NCBI RefSeq assembly: GCF_000381925.1
Contig: NZ_KB907307.1
Coordinates: 2,542,001-2,606,000, forward strand
Source of the DNA: Nocardia sp. BMG111209
GTDB taxonomy: Bacteria; Actinomycetota; Actinomycetes; Mycobacteriales; Mycobacteriaceae
DNA: 64,000 nt
Direction: 5' to 3'
The notes below the pieces were generated by a model. The model saw only the letters and a list, made by a program, of their open reading frames with translations, had not been told where the DNA came from and did not search any database. A program made the position numbers and the translations under genes. Below, one piece after another: positions 51,745 through 60,257 of the stretch (the stretch's first letter is position 1; every line of letters begins with the position of its first letter).

Positions 51745-52691
51745 GACGCTGGGCCCCGGCCGCGATCCTGGTGGCCGGTCTGCTCGGCGCCACGCTCGCT
51801 CCGGCGGGCGCGGCGCCCGAAACCGGGCCCCGCACAGTGCAGTTGACCTTCGACGACCCGTCGATCGATACCTCGGCCGCCGGCGGGACACTCGCCGGCG
51901 GCCGCACCCGGCTCGAGGTCGAGGTGCGGCTGCCCGCCGGATACGACCGGCATCCCGATGCGACCTACCCCGTGCTCTACCTGCTGCACGGCGCGCAGAA
52001 CCGGCCGACCGTCTGGACCGACACTCCCGGTCTCGCGGAGTCCGTCGATGCGAGCGGGGCGATCGTGGTGATGCCCGATGCGGGCACCATCGGGATGTAC
52101 ACGAACTGGCGTGCGACCGGCGGCCCGCAGTGGGCCGATTTCCATCTCGGCACCGTGCTCCCGCGGATCGAGCACGACTTCCGGATCCGGCCCGGCCGCC
52201 GATTCCACGCTGTCGCAGGGATTTCCATGGGTGGTCAGGGGGCCCTGCGCTATGCCGAACTCGCCGACGACTACTTCGGGACCGTCGCGGCGCTCTCCCC
52301 GGCCCTGCCCGATATCCAATCCCCGCCCATGACAACGTTGTTCGCGCTCGCGATGGGTGCGGCGGCGGGAAGCGCCGTCCGCTACGAGGACGTCTGGGGG
52401 CCGCCGGACGGCCCCTTCGCCACCTCGATGAATCCGATGGCCCAGGTCGGCCGGCTCGGCAATTCCCGCGTCTTCCTCTCGGCCGGGGGACCGCCGTGCG
52501 CCGACGACCGCGATATCAACGTCTTCGCGCTCGCCGAGCCGGTCATCCGGCTCCAGACCCCGGCGTTCGCCGACGCGGCACGGGCCGCCGGCGCGGAGGT
52601 CACGGTCCGATACGACTGCGGACTGCACAGCTGGCCGGAGTTCGCCCGCGCACTGCACGAAGCCGTGGCCGACTGGGGACTGTTCGGCTGA
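51741..52691 (+). CDS. Antigen-85-like secreted esterase
   Basis: A secreted alpha/beta-hydrolase of 316 residues. The signal peptide (about 1-28, AAILVAGLLGATLAPAGAAP) is followed by YPVLYLLHGAQNRP, the nucleophile Ser in AGISMGGQGALRY and the His in CGLHSWPEF. It belongs to the same antigen 85/esterase D group as the two other esterases in the window. GTG 51741 overlaps the MHYT stop (GTGA). A mycolyl- or acyltransfer role in the envelope is likely but not shown. Confidence 0.87.
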   Translation: MRRWAPAAILVAGLLGATLAPAGAAPETGPRTVQLTFDDPSIDTSAAGGTLAGGRTRLEVEVRLPAGYDRHPDATYPVLYLLHGAQNRPTVWTDTPGLAESVDASGAIVVMPDAGTIGMYTNWRATGGPQWADFHLGTVLPRIEHDFRIRPGRRFHAVAGISMGGQGALRYAELADDYFGTVAALSPALPDIQSPPMTTLFALAMGAAAGSAVRYEDVWGPPDGPFATSMNPMAQVGRLGNSRVFLSAGGPPCADDRDINVFALAEPVIRLQTPAFADAARAAGAEVTVRYDCGLHSWPEFARALHEAVADWGLFG

Positions 52692-52696
52692 CCGGA

Positions 52697-53095
52697 CTAC
52701 TCGGCGCCGCGACCGGTGAAGTCGAAGGATCCGCCGTCGATGCCCCAGGAGATGATCCGGTCGGGGTGAATCCGGATGACCGCGCGCTCCTGCGGCGGGA
52801 ACGGCGGTTCCTGATCGTCGAGCGCCTCGGCCGTGCCGCGCACCTCGATGCCGCGAATCACGTACGGCTCCACCGAAACCTGCTGGTCGACGACGAACGA
52901 CACGCGGCTGCCCGCCTCGACATTGCGATACTTCCGGCTGGCGCGCATCCGCATGCCCCCGATATCGATCGTGCCGTCGGCGTTCACCCGGTAGTTGGTC
53001 GGATTGTTCTGCACGACGCCGTCGGCCGACACCGTGGCCAGCCGGCCGATCCCGGCCTCGGCGAGGAATTGCTGTTCGTTGACGGTGAAGCTCAT
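52697..53095 (-). CDS. PPOX-class F420-dependent protein
   Basis: A 132-residue split-barrel protein of the PPOX/F420 group with IGRLATVSADGVVQNNPTNYRV, KYRNVEAGSRVSFVVD and GIEVRGTAEAL. The C-terminus IHPDRIISWGIDG is typical of the F420-dependent Rv1155-like subgroup. ATG 53095 has GAGGAG about eight bases upstream. It ends convergently with the esterase, and its promoter region has two CTAGC-type palindromes, the usual operators of a linked regulator, though none is present nearby. Confidence 0.85.
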   Translation of the reverse strand: MSFTVNEQQFLAEAGIGRLATVSADGVVQNNPTNYRVNADGTIDIGGMRMRASRKYRNVEAGSRVSFVVDQQVSVEPYVIRGIEVRGTAEALDDQEPPFPPQERAVIRIHPDRIISWGIDGGSFDFTGRGAE

Positions 53096-53117
53096 ATCGA
53101 TCACTCCTCGGTGAAAT

Positions 53118-53180
53118 CTAGCGGCGCTAGGACTTGAAGCAAAGATAACACCACCCCGCTAGTCTGTCTAGCGTTGCTAG
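53118..53180. promoter_or_regulatory. Paired CTAGC palindromes before the PPOX gene
   Basis: CTAGCGGCGCTAG (53118-53130) and CTAGCGTTGCTAG (53168-53180) are palindromes with flanks AAAT / ATTT, in opposite orientation and 37 bases apart. The first is close to the PPOX start, where a repressor would block transcription. Confidence 0.65.
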
Positions 53181-53208
53181 ATTTCAGGTCCGTGGAGAGT
53201 CCGGCCGA

Positions 53209-53225
53209 GCGCAGTCGGACTGCGC
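53209..53225. terminator. Small hairpin between TPR and PPOX genes
   Basis: GCGCAGT and ACTGCGC with a three-base loop make a seven-base stem, positioned after the end of the TPR-type gene. There is no U tract; a weak terminator or chance. Confidence 0.35.
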
Positions 53226-53295
53226 CGGTTCGTATTTGCGCCACGTGGCGCTGCTGTGCTGAAAACCGCACGTAACGAGGGTGCGGCGGGCCGGA

Positions 53296-54546
53296 TCAGG
53301 GCACCGGGTCGGCCAAGGTGGTGATCGTCCGGTTGACCTGAGCCGCCGCCTTGACGTCGCCGGTCGCGTCGTGAATCCGGCGCTGCCAGTTCAGGCAGTC
53401 CAGCACGATGCCGTGGATCTCGGGATCGACCAGGGCACGCGGCACCAGCTGGCCGATGATGCCGTTCAGCCAGGCCGCGGCATCCGCGGCCGCGGTGAGC
53501 TCGTCCTGTTCGAACATGCGCTGACCGAAGTTCACCGCCACCGCCGCCCAGGCCGTGCCGAAATCGCCGGTCTGCGCCGGTGTACCCGGCACACCGTCCT
53601 GCGACGCGGCCGCGAAGATGGCGTGCGCCTCCAGGCCCAGCAGCACCTGGTCCCGGTTCGGAACCCCGATCTGCAACTGCGCCAGCGTCTTCGCCAGTCC
53701 CGGGCAGGGCTGCGAGTGACAACGCATGGCCGGCACCAGGATTCCGTCCTCCGGCGAGGAGGCCGTGAAGGTCGCCGGTAGGCCACCGTGGTCGGCGGCG
53801 GCGAGCACCCGCGCCAGCGTGGGCTGATTGGCGCGGATGTATTCCGATCCCGGGCACTCGATGGTGCCGCCGGTGGCCATGACCAGCTTGTGCGCCGCGC
53901 GGGCCATATCCTCGCGCCCGGCGGCACTGTGCACGACCTGGGATACGTTGGCCGCCACCCGCAGCGCGATCGTATGCGCCGAATCCAGGGCCGGCGTCTC
54001 GGTCGTGCGGAAGGTACTCAGATAGGCCCGCACCGACCAATCCGCCGCAGCGGCAGCGAGATTCGGGTCGCCACCGATCATCAACTGCACCCGGCCGACA
54101 TGGGCGAGCACCCGCGCGGAGGATTCGATCGGCCAGTCGGCGTCGAGCGCGGACAGCGCGGCGTACTGGGCGTCGACGATCGCGGACAGCGGCCGCGCCG
54201 CCGCGGCGTGCACCCTGGCCCGCCGCAACACGACATCCGCGACGAGCTCGCTGGTCTCCGTTTCGCCCTGCCTGCTGTAGGCCGCCTCGGCGCCGTCGAG
54301 AGCTATCGTCGCGGACTCGTAATCGCCTGCCTCCAAATACCATTCACCGAGCGAGTACAGCATCGAACCGAGCTGGTACCAGTGGTCCGGCCGGTGCGGC
54401 TCCGCGACGATCAGCTCGCGGACCAGGGTGCACGCGAACTCGTAATGCGCAGTGGCCGCGTCCACGTCGTGTGCGTGCAAGCGCCAGGCTTCCGCTTCCA
54501 GCCGTAGTACTTCCTGCATGTCCGGCGGCAATGGATCGGGTGGCAT
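53296..54546 (-). CDS. Helical-repeat (TPR-like) protein of unknown function
   Basis: A 416-residue, Ala-rich helical protein. The first half has TPR-like repeats: RPDHWYQLGSMLYSLGEWYLEAGDYESA, SELVADVVLRRARVHAA and AVIDAQYAALSAL-type segments. The second half has three cysteines (PAMRCHSQPCPGL and CLNW) and further helices. ATG 54546 follows GTG 54549 with weak ribosome-binding sequence. It lies 97 bases downstream of the Ser/Thr kinase gene on the same strand, so it may be part of the kinase pathway. No catalytic motif was seen. Confidence 0.72.
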   Translation of the reverse strand: MPPDPLPPDMQEVLRLEAEAWRLHAHDVDAATAHYEFACTLVRELIVAEPHRPDHWYQLGSMLYSLGEWYLEAGDYESATIALDGAEAAYSRQGETETSELVADVVLRRARVHAAAARPLSAIVDAQYAALSALDADWPIESSARVLAHVGRVQLMIGGDPNLAAAAADWSVRAYLSTFRTTETPALDSAHTIALRVAANVSQVVHSAAGREDMARAAHKLVMATGGTIECPGSEYIRANQPTLARVLAAADHGGLPATFTASSPEDGILVPAMRCHSQPCPGLAKTLAQLQIGVPNRDQVLLGLEAHAIFAAASQDGVPGTPAQTGDFGTAWAAVAVNFGQRMFEQDELTAAADAAAWLNGIIGQLVPRALVDPEIHGIVLDCLNWQRRIHDATGDVKAAAQVNRTITTLADPVP

Positions 54547-54642
54547 CACTTCATCATGACACCCGGGTAACCGGTCACCGATCCCGGTACAGCCCTGCCG
54601 ACCCGCACGAATCCGGCCGCGCGGAGCTCATCGGCAGCGGTT

Positions 54643-55491
54643 TCACTCGGCCGGATCGATGTCGCGCAACGCGTGGGTGATCAGCCGGATCGGTTCCGTG
54701 CAGGAGTCGTATCGGGCCCGCGGATCCTTGGCGAGCGACTTGTCCAGGATGGAGGCGACCGCATGCGGGATCCAGTGCTGCCGCCGGGAGATGTCCGGCG
54801 GCGGAGCGGATACCTGCGCGTGCGCGATGGCGAACCGGCTCGATCCCGGAAACGGCGGCCGCCCCGAGAGCAGCTCCACCGCCGAACAGGCCAGCGCGTA
54901 CTGATCGGTCGCCGCGACCAGCGGCCCACCCCGCAACAATTCCGGCGCCGCATAGGGAACCGACGCGATGACGAAACCGTCCCGCACCGCCGGAGGTTCG
55001 TCGGTCCGTCGCGCCGATCCGAAATCCGACAGCTTGACCAGGGTCGGATTGCTCTGGTGCACCAGCATATTGGCCGGTTTGACATCCAGATGCAGCACAC
55101 CCTCGCCGTGAATGTAGTCCAGCGCGTCGGCAATTCCCGCCAGCACCTCCAGCGCAACCGCCAGATCCCGGCTGTCGTGCAGCGCGGGAGCCAGTTCCGA
55201 GGCCGCCACACCCTCGACATATTCGGCCGCGAGCCACATCCGCCCCTCGAACCGGCCGTGGTCCCACACCCGCACGATCGCCGGATGACGCAGTCGCGCA
55301 GTGAGCTCGTATTCGTGCACGAATCGCGCCTGCCCCGCCGGAGATTCGCTCTCCGCCGCCCCGAGGATCTTCAACGACACCGAACGCCGCCGCGACACAT
55401 CCTCCGCGAGATACACCTCGCTACTACCACCGGACCCCAGTAACGCACGAACGACGAACCCGGCGAACCGATCCTCCGGCTGCAACAACAC
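54643..55491 (-). CDS. Serine/threonine protein kinase, soluble
   Basis: A Hanks-type kinase of 282 residues without membrane segment or sensor domain. The Gly-rich loop is LGSGGSSEVY (residues 18-27), the ATP lysine is Lys41 in SLKIL, the catalytic loop is HLDVKPAN (HLD in place of HRD), and the DFG motif is SDFGSARR. The activation-segment end is VPYAAPE, like the usual SxxYxAPE. The missing Arg before the catalytic Asp suggests activity that does not depend on activation-loop phosphorylation. Its partner is probably the adjacent TPR-type gene. Confidence 0.88.
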   Translation of the reverse strand: MLLQPEDRFAGFVVRALLGSGGSSEVYLAEDVSRRRSVSLKILGAAESESPAGQARFVHEYELTARLRHPAIVRVWDHGRFEGRMWLAAEYVEGVAASELAPALHDSRDLAVALEVLAGIADALDYIHGEGVLHLDVKPANMLVHQSNPTLVKLSDFGSARRTDEPPAVRDGFVIASVPYAAPELLRGGPLVAATDQYALACSAVELLSGRPPFPGSSRFAIAHAQVSAPPPDISRRQHWIPHAVASILDKSLAKDPRARYDSCTEPIRLITHALRDIDPAE

Positions 55492-55618
55492 CGCCCCAGC
55501 CTAGGTCGCCGACGGCACCCGCCGAGCCGGCCCCTTGCCGCTGTCGGCGATACGGTTGCGCCGCAGCATCTCTGCCCATGCGAATACTGCCGCTTGACAG
55601 CGTCGGCAACACTGGTCA

Positions 55619-55650
55619 CCATTAGTAATTAGGCGCTCACTTACTAATGG
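55619..55650. promoter_or_regulatory. Perfect 10-base inverted repeat, TetR-type operator
   Basis: CCATTAGTAA (55619-55628) and TTACTAATGG (55641-55650) are perfect arms around a 12-base centre, in the divergent gap between the kinase and the PucR-type regulator. It resembles TetR operators, but no TetR gene lies beside it. Confidence 0.6.
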
Positions 55651-55844
55651 GATTCTTGTCACCCGCGTCCGGGCAAGAACTCCGGTGAGCGCCGAGGTAC
55701 CGAGCTCCGCTGTCGCCCATCGTTTCTCGTGGCGTCGAGCGTGATCGCTCGATCGCACAGTGCCTGCTTCGCAGCTACGGAATGTTCGCCGTGCCATCGG
55801 TGCAGGTCTGCGCACCGATGCCTCACCGATCAGGACAGCGTCGT

Positions 55845-56963
55845 ATGGCCACACCCACAGCCGCCCCTCGGACTCGCGATCTCGTGCGCGACCACCGTAC
55901 CCAGCGGATACTCCTGCGTGCCGATGCCGAGGCATATCGGCTGTGCTGGGAATTCGTCACCTCGGACGACGGCAGCCTGACGGGTGCGTGGGCGGCTCGC
56001 GTCGACGAGACGGTACGGCGTTGGGAGGATGCGGGACTGGCGTTTCCGAAAGCCCGGACTGCGGTGCAGCAGGCGTTGTGCCGGGTCGCCGATACGCTCG
56101 CCGGTAGTCCGACATCGGCACTGCCGCAGCAACTTCGGAAGATCCTCGACGTGGGGCCGCACCTTCTCCAGCGGGTGATGTACACGTACCACCCCGCCAG
56201 GCGGGCCTACTTCGCCTCTCCCCCGGCCGCCGGTCGATCATCGGCACTCGCGTTGCTCGGGAACGGATTCGAGCGCGGGGATACCGCGGCCGGGATCTAC
56301 GATGCCGTCGCGATCCAGTTGGCGCCGCCGGCCGATCACACCGCAACACATTCGGCGCGCACGACTGCGATGCGCAGACTGCTTCGTGAGCTGCGGGTGT
56401 TCCACGACACCGTCCTCCCGATCGTCGCCGACACCGCCGGAACCCTGCTCATTCCGGTCCATGCCGACGAGTCCGGCGATCTGCTCGAACGCTCGCTGGC
56501 GGTATCGGCGGGCCTCGCGGCGGTCAGCTTCACCGCAGTGGCGGTACGCGCCACGGCAGCTCAGGTACCTCAGGCGCGGCAGCACGCGCATCAGCTGCTC
56601 GACCTCGTCGAGCGGCTGGACCGGGGGCCGGGCCTGTACCGGCTCGGGGATCTCGCGATCGAATATCAGCTCACGCGGCCCGGTCTCGCCCGCGAACTGC
56701 TGGCGGCGGTCATCGACCCGCTCGACGGCCATCCCGAACTGCTCGACGCGCTGGCCCATTACATCGACACCGGGGCCGTCGCGGCATATGCCGCACACGA
56801 ACTCGGGATTCACCCGGCCACTCTGACGCGGCGACTGGTCCGGATCCGGGAACTCACCGGACTGGAGCCCGCCTGCCTGCTCGACCGGTATCGGCTCCAG
56901 GCCGCCCTGATCCTTCGCCGCGAGGCATCGCCGGATCGACGAGAGCGCTTGCCGCACCGGTGA
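55845..56963 (+). CDS. PucR/CdaR-type transcriptional regulator
   Basis: A 372-residue regulator. The C-terminal HTH (about residues 305-350) has TGAVAAYAAHELGIHPATLTRRLVRI and then GLEP, which matches the PucR/CdaR HTH. The N-terminal half is a helical RsbRD-type sensor (LRADAEAYRLCWEFVT, VMYTYHPARRAYFASPP), and the middle has a GGDEF-like region of the family. ATG 55845 is favoured by AGGACAG upstream. Its effector and targets are unknown; there is no adjacent operon. Confidence 0.75.
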   Translation: MATPTAAPRTRDLVRDHRTQRILLRADAEAYRLCWEFVTSDDGSLTGAWAARVDETVRRWEDAGLAFPKARTAVQQALCRVADTLAGSPTSALPQQLRKILDVGPHLLQRVMYTYHPARRAYFASPPAAGRSSALALLGNGFERGDTAAGIYDAVAIQLAPPADHTATHSARTTAMRRLLRELRVFHDTVLPIVADTAGTLLIPVHADESGDLLERSLAVSAGLAAVSFTAVAVRATAAQVPQARQHAHQLLDLVERLDRGPGLYRLGDLAIEYQLTRPGLARELLAAVIDPLDGHPELLDALAHYIDTGAVAAYAAHELGIHPATLTRRLVRIRELTGLEPACLLDRYRLQAALILRREASPDRRERLPHR

Positions 56964-57686
56964 TCCGGTGCGCGGATGCCGTCCCCCGGCGACACGGCAT
57001 CGGTGCCGGCTGTCGCCGGGGGCGCGGCAGAGCGGGGGAGTCCGCGCTCCACTCCCCCACTCGTACAACGGCGAGGCGACTGAGGGGTATCGCTCGCCTG
57101 GAACAACGCGGCACCGCGCACGCGACCTCATCGGTACGCACAACCCGGCCGGTGCCGGTGCCGTTCGGCCGGGCCTCGGGTCAGCGGAATCCGCTGCCCA
57201 CCCAGCGCGATAATCAGTACTGTTATTTCACATCGGCGAACGGCAGCGTCCTGTGGTGCCCGAAGGCTTCGGACACCGGCCGCGGCACCGATGCGAGCAC
57301 TCGGCGCTCCCTTCTCGGAACAGGACCCGGAGCCTCACCCGCACAGAAGAGGTAACCGAACTCCCGACTAGGGGACAGACCACGCAATTTGACCATCGAA
57401 CGAGCCAATAACGGAACTCATTGTCCGATTCCTGCGATCACCCGCGACCGCCGGGACCACACCGCACCGGGCCGACCAGGCCCGAGGTGCTCGCTCGGAT
57501 CCGCCGCCGGCTCGGCACTGATCAGTTACCTCTTTTGAAGTCAAGGGCGCACACGGGACTCGGGGGTTCGTACCGGCGCCAGGGCCGGTCGTAGGTACTC
57601 TCGAATGTGGTTCGCTCCGAGATCGCGCCGGCTCCCGGCCGCGTGCTGTCGGTCCGGGCACCGAAATATCCACGAGGAGTACGTAC
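56964..57686. other. Intergenic region with a widely spaced inverted repeat
   Basis: No gene is supported in these 723 bases. AAGAGGTAAC (57347-57356) and GTTACCTCTT (57525-57534) are perfect inverted copies 168 bp apart, upstream of the GntR gene, and could be half-sites for that duplicated regulator. Confidence 0.45.
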
Positions 57687-59144
57687 ATGGCCGGCGTCGG
57701 CGAGAACGATTCCGCCGCCGGCGAATCCGCCGACGAGTCGGTCGCGGCCGGCACCGGCCGGCTGGCCGCCCAGATCGCCCGGCACCTCGAGGAGACCGTG
57801 ATCCGCCGCGGCTGGCCGGTCGGCGAATCCCTGGGATCCGAAAGCGAGCTGCGCGCGCACTACCAGGTCGGGCGGCCGGTGCTGCGCGAGGCGGTCCGCC
57901 TGGTCGAACACCACCAGGTCGCCCGGATGCGGCGCGGGCCGGGCGGCGGCCTGTTCGTCTGCGCACCCGACGCCGAACCGGCCATCCGCGCCATGGTGAT
58001 CTACCTCGAATACGTCGGCACCGGCATCACCGATCTGCTCGAGGCGCGGGCGCTGCTGGAGCCGGTCGCCGCGCGCCTGGCGGCCGACCGCATCACCGAG
58101 GACGAAATAGCCGCCCTGCGCGCCGCCGTTCGCGACGAGTACGCGCATCTGCTGGGCCCGGAGTGCTGGGCGCACGATCCGGTGCACACGATGATCGGCC
58201 GGTTGTCCGGAAATCCGTTGCTGCACGTGTTCATCGACGTGCTGGCCCGCCTGACCACCCGGTACGCCCACGCCTCCCGCCGGCGATCACAGGCCGAACT
58301 GGCTGCGACGAGGCAGGATTCGCATGCGGTCCATCGCGCGATCGCCGAGGCGGTGATCGACGGCGACGGCGCCTGCGCGCAGGTCGCGCTGACCACCCAT
58401 CTCGAGCAGTTGTCGGCCTGGGTCGATCCGAGCCGGGCCCATCGCAGCACCCGTAATCCCGGCGCCGGTTTCGACAGTGCCGCCGAACCGGCGGCCAAAT
58501 TGGCGGAGGTGCTGGCGAACCGGATCCACGACGATATCGCGGACCTGGGCTGGCCGGTGGGCACCGTCCTCGGCTCGGAGACGGAACTGATTGCCAGATA
58601 CGGCATCAGCCGCCCCGCGCTGCGAGAGGCCGTGCGGCTGTTGGAGTATCACTCGGTGGCGCGCATGCGTCCCGGGCCCGGTGGCGGATTGGTCGTCGCC
58701 GAGCCCGAACCGCAGGCCAGTGTCGACACCATGGCACTGCTGCTGGAATACGAACGCGTCACCGCCGACGATTCCCGAATCGTCCGCGGCGCGCTCGAAC
58801 TCGGCATCGTCACCCGGGCCGCGGCCCGGATCGCCACCGGCGGTGCGGAACTGCTCGAGCGGCCGGTCACCGCCGCACCGGGCCCGTGCGAGGGCACCGT
58901 CGAACGAGCACAGTCCGGCTCGTTCCACACCGAACTCGCCGCACTGGCGGGTAATCCGGTGCTGGCACTGTACCTTTCGGTCATCATCGAACTCCGCCAC
59001 CGGCGTGCGGCCGACCGGCCCGCGCCGGGGACCGGCGACGACAGCCGGCACGCGCACCAGCGCATCCTCGATGCCATGCGGCACGGCGATCCGGCCCTCG
59101 CCCGGCACCGGATGCGCCGCCATCTCGACACCCTCCCCCACTGA
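57687..59144 (+). CDS. GntR/FadR-type regulator with two fused copies
   Basis: The 485-residue protein is a tandem duplication. Each half has a GntR winged helix (YQVGRPVLREAVRLVEHHQVARMRRGPGGGLFV at about 58-90; YGISRPALREAVRLLEYHSVARMRPGPGGGLVV at about 308-340) followed by a FadR-type FCD helical domain. The first FCD keeps the metal-site histidines (DPVHTMIGRLSGN, DSHAVHRAI); the second has FHTELAALAGN and SRHAHQRIL. A single polypeptide would behave like a dimer. ATG 57687 has GAGGAG seven bases upstream. Confidence 0.9.
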   Translation: MAGVGENDSAAGESADESVAAGTGRLAAQIARHLEETVIRRGWPVGESLGSESELRAHYQVGRPVLREAVRLVEHHQVARMRRGPGGGLFVCAPDAEPAIRAMVIYLEYVGTGITDLLEARALLEPVAARLAADRITEDEIAALRAAVRDEYAHLLGPECWAHDPVHTMIGRLSGNPLLHVFIDVLARLTTRYAHASRRRSQAELAATRQDSHAVHRAIAEAVIDGDGACAQVALTTHLEQLSAWVDPSRAHRSTRNPGAGFDSAAEPAAKLAEVLANRIHDDIADLGWPVGTVLGSETELIARYGISRPALREAVRLLEYHSVARMRPGPGGGLVVAEPEPQASVDTMALLLEYERVTADDSRIVRGALELGIVTRAAARIATGGAELLERPVTAAPGPCEGTVERAQSGSFHTELAALAGNPVLALYLSVIIELRHRRAADRPAPGTGDDSRHAHQRILDAMRHGDPALARHRMRRHLDTLPH

Positions 59145-59152
59145 TCAGGAGA

Positions 59153-59170
59153 GCCCGGCGCACACCGGGC
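59153..59170 (+). terminator. Hairpin after the GntR gene
   Basis: GCCCGG (59153-59158) and CCGGGC (59165-59170) form a six-base stem with a six-base loop just after the GntR stop codon. It is a plausible short terminator without a clear U tract. Confidence 0.45.
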
Positions 59171-59396
59171 ACCGCCTCGGCCCCACCCGCATGAGGGCCG
59201 GAGACTTACCCGCGTAAGCACTGCCGACGCCACAGGGCCTTGCCCACCTGGGCATGTGTTACCGGATTGCGCACGGCCAGAACCCGGTTCCGACTTTTCA
59301 CATAGAGATCGCACAACCCGGAATGACGACCGGATCCATGGATACCATCCTCTCCAATCTAAAGAATCTCCCTCTCAAACACGTGATGGGACTGTT

Positions 59397-60257
59397 ATGT
59401 CCAACTCGATCCCGCGCCGGATCGGACCTCGGCGTGCCACCTTCGACTGGGACCGCACGCCGATGCACTGGATCCCCGGTGAGCCGACCGCCACCCATGT
59501 CGTCAACGCCCTGCACCTGCTGCTGCCACCCGGGGAACGGTGGTTCATCCAGGTGTTCCGCGAGGCCCTGCCCCGCGTCCGCGACCCGCGACTGGAAGCC
59601 CTGATGAAGGGATTCATGGGCCAGGAAGGCACCCACAGCGTCGCGCACTCCGTCGTCCTGAACCACCTCGCCGACGCCGGCCTCGACGGGCAGCCGTTCG
59701 TCGACCGGCTCGAGCGGGTCTTCGACGGACCCCTGGGCCACCGTCCCCCGCACCGGATCCCGATACCGCGCCGGGAATGGCTGCGCCTGCGCCTGGCCGT
59801 CATCGCCGCGATCGAGCACTACACCGCCGTCCTCGGGGATTGGATCCTGCACACACCCGCCTTCGAACAGGCCGGCGCCGATCCGACCATGGTCGAGTTG
59901 CTGCGCTGGCACGGCGCCGAGGAGGTCGAGCATCGCGCGGTGGCCTACGACGTCTTCGTCCACCTCGGCGGCCGCGGCCCGGCCCGCTACCTCCGCCGCG
60001 TCACCGGCTTCGCGATCGCTACCGTGCTGCTGCTGTGGTTCTGGTTCTGGGGCGCCGCCTATCTGATGGACGCCGACCCGCACCGGCCCGGTGCGAAATA
60101 TCTTGTGTCCGAACACAATCGCGCGGTCCGGAAGGGGTTGTTGCCGAGCTGGCGCCGACTCGGCGCCGCGATCCCCCGCTATCTGCGGCCCGGCTTCCAT
60201 CCCGACCGGGAGGGCTCGACGGACACCGCCCTCGCCTTCCTGGCCGGCCTGTCGTGA
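59397..60257 (+). CDS. Predicted metal-dependent hydrolase (COG3687 type)
   Basis: A 286-residue protein of the predicted metal-dependent hydrolase family. His and Glu ligands appear in HLLLPPGERWFIQVFREAL, GFMGQEGTHSVAHSVV and WHGAEEVEHRAVAYDVF, similar to a di-iron four-helix arrangement. One membrane segment (about 203-222, TVLLLWFWFWGAAYLMD) lies near the C-terminus. ATG 59397 has only weak upstream sequence. It overlaps the next gene by four bases (GTGA), so the two are made together. Reaction unknown. Confidence 0.8.
   Translation: MSNSIPRRIGPRRATFDWDRTPMHWIPGEPTATHVVNALHLLLPPGERWFIQVFREALPRVRDPRLEALMKGFMGQEGTHSVAHSVVLNHLADAGLDGQPFVDRLERVFDGPLGHRPPHRIPIPRREWLRLRLAVIAAIEHYTAVLGDWILHTPAFEQAGADPTMVELLRWHGAEEVEHRAVAYDVFVHLGGRGPARYLRRVTGFAIATVLLLWFWFWGAAYLMDADPHRPGAKYLVSEHNRAVRKGLLPSWRRLGAAIPRYLRPGFHPDREGSTDTALAFLAGLS

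Noticed and set aside
55501..55935. 144-codon minus-strand ORF between the kinase and the PucR-type gene
   Set aside because: No family resemblance, and it covers the operator and the PucR-type start region.
57522..58271. 249-codon minus-strand ORF over the GntR gene
   Set aside because: Shadow of the duplicated GntR regulator, which has clear HTH motifs.
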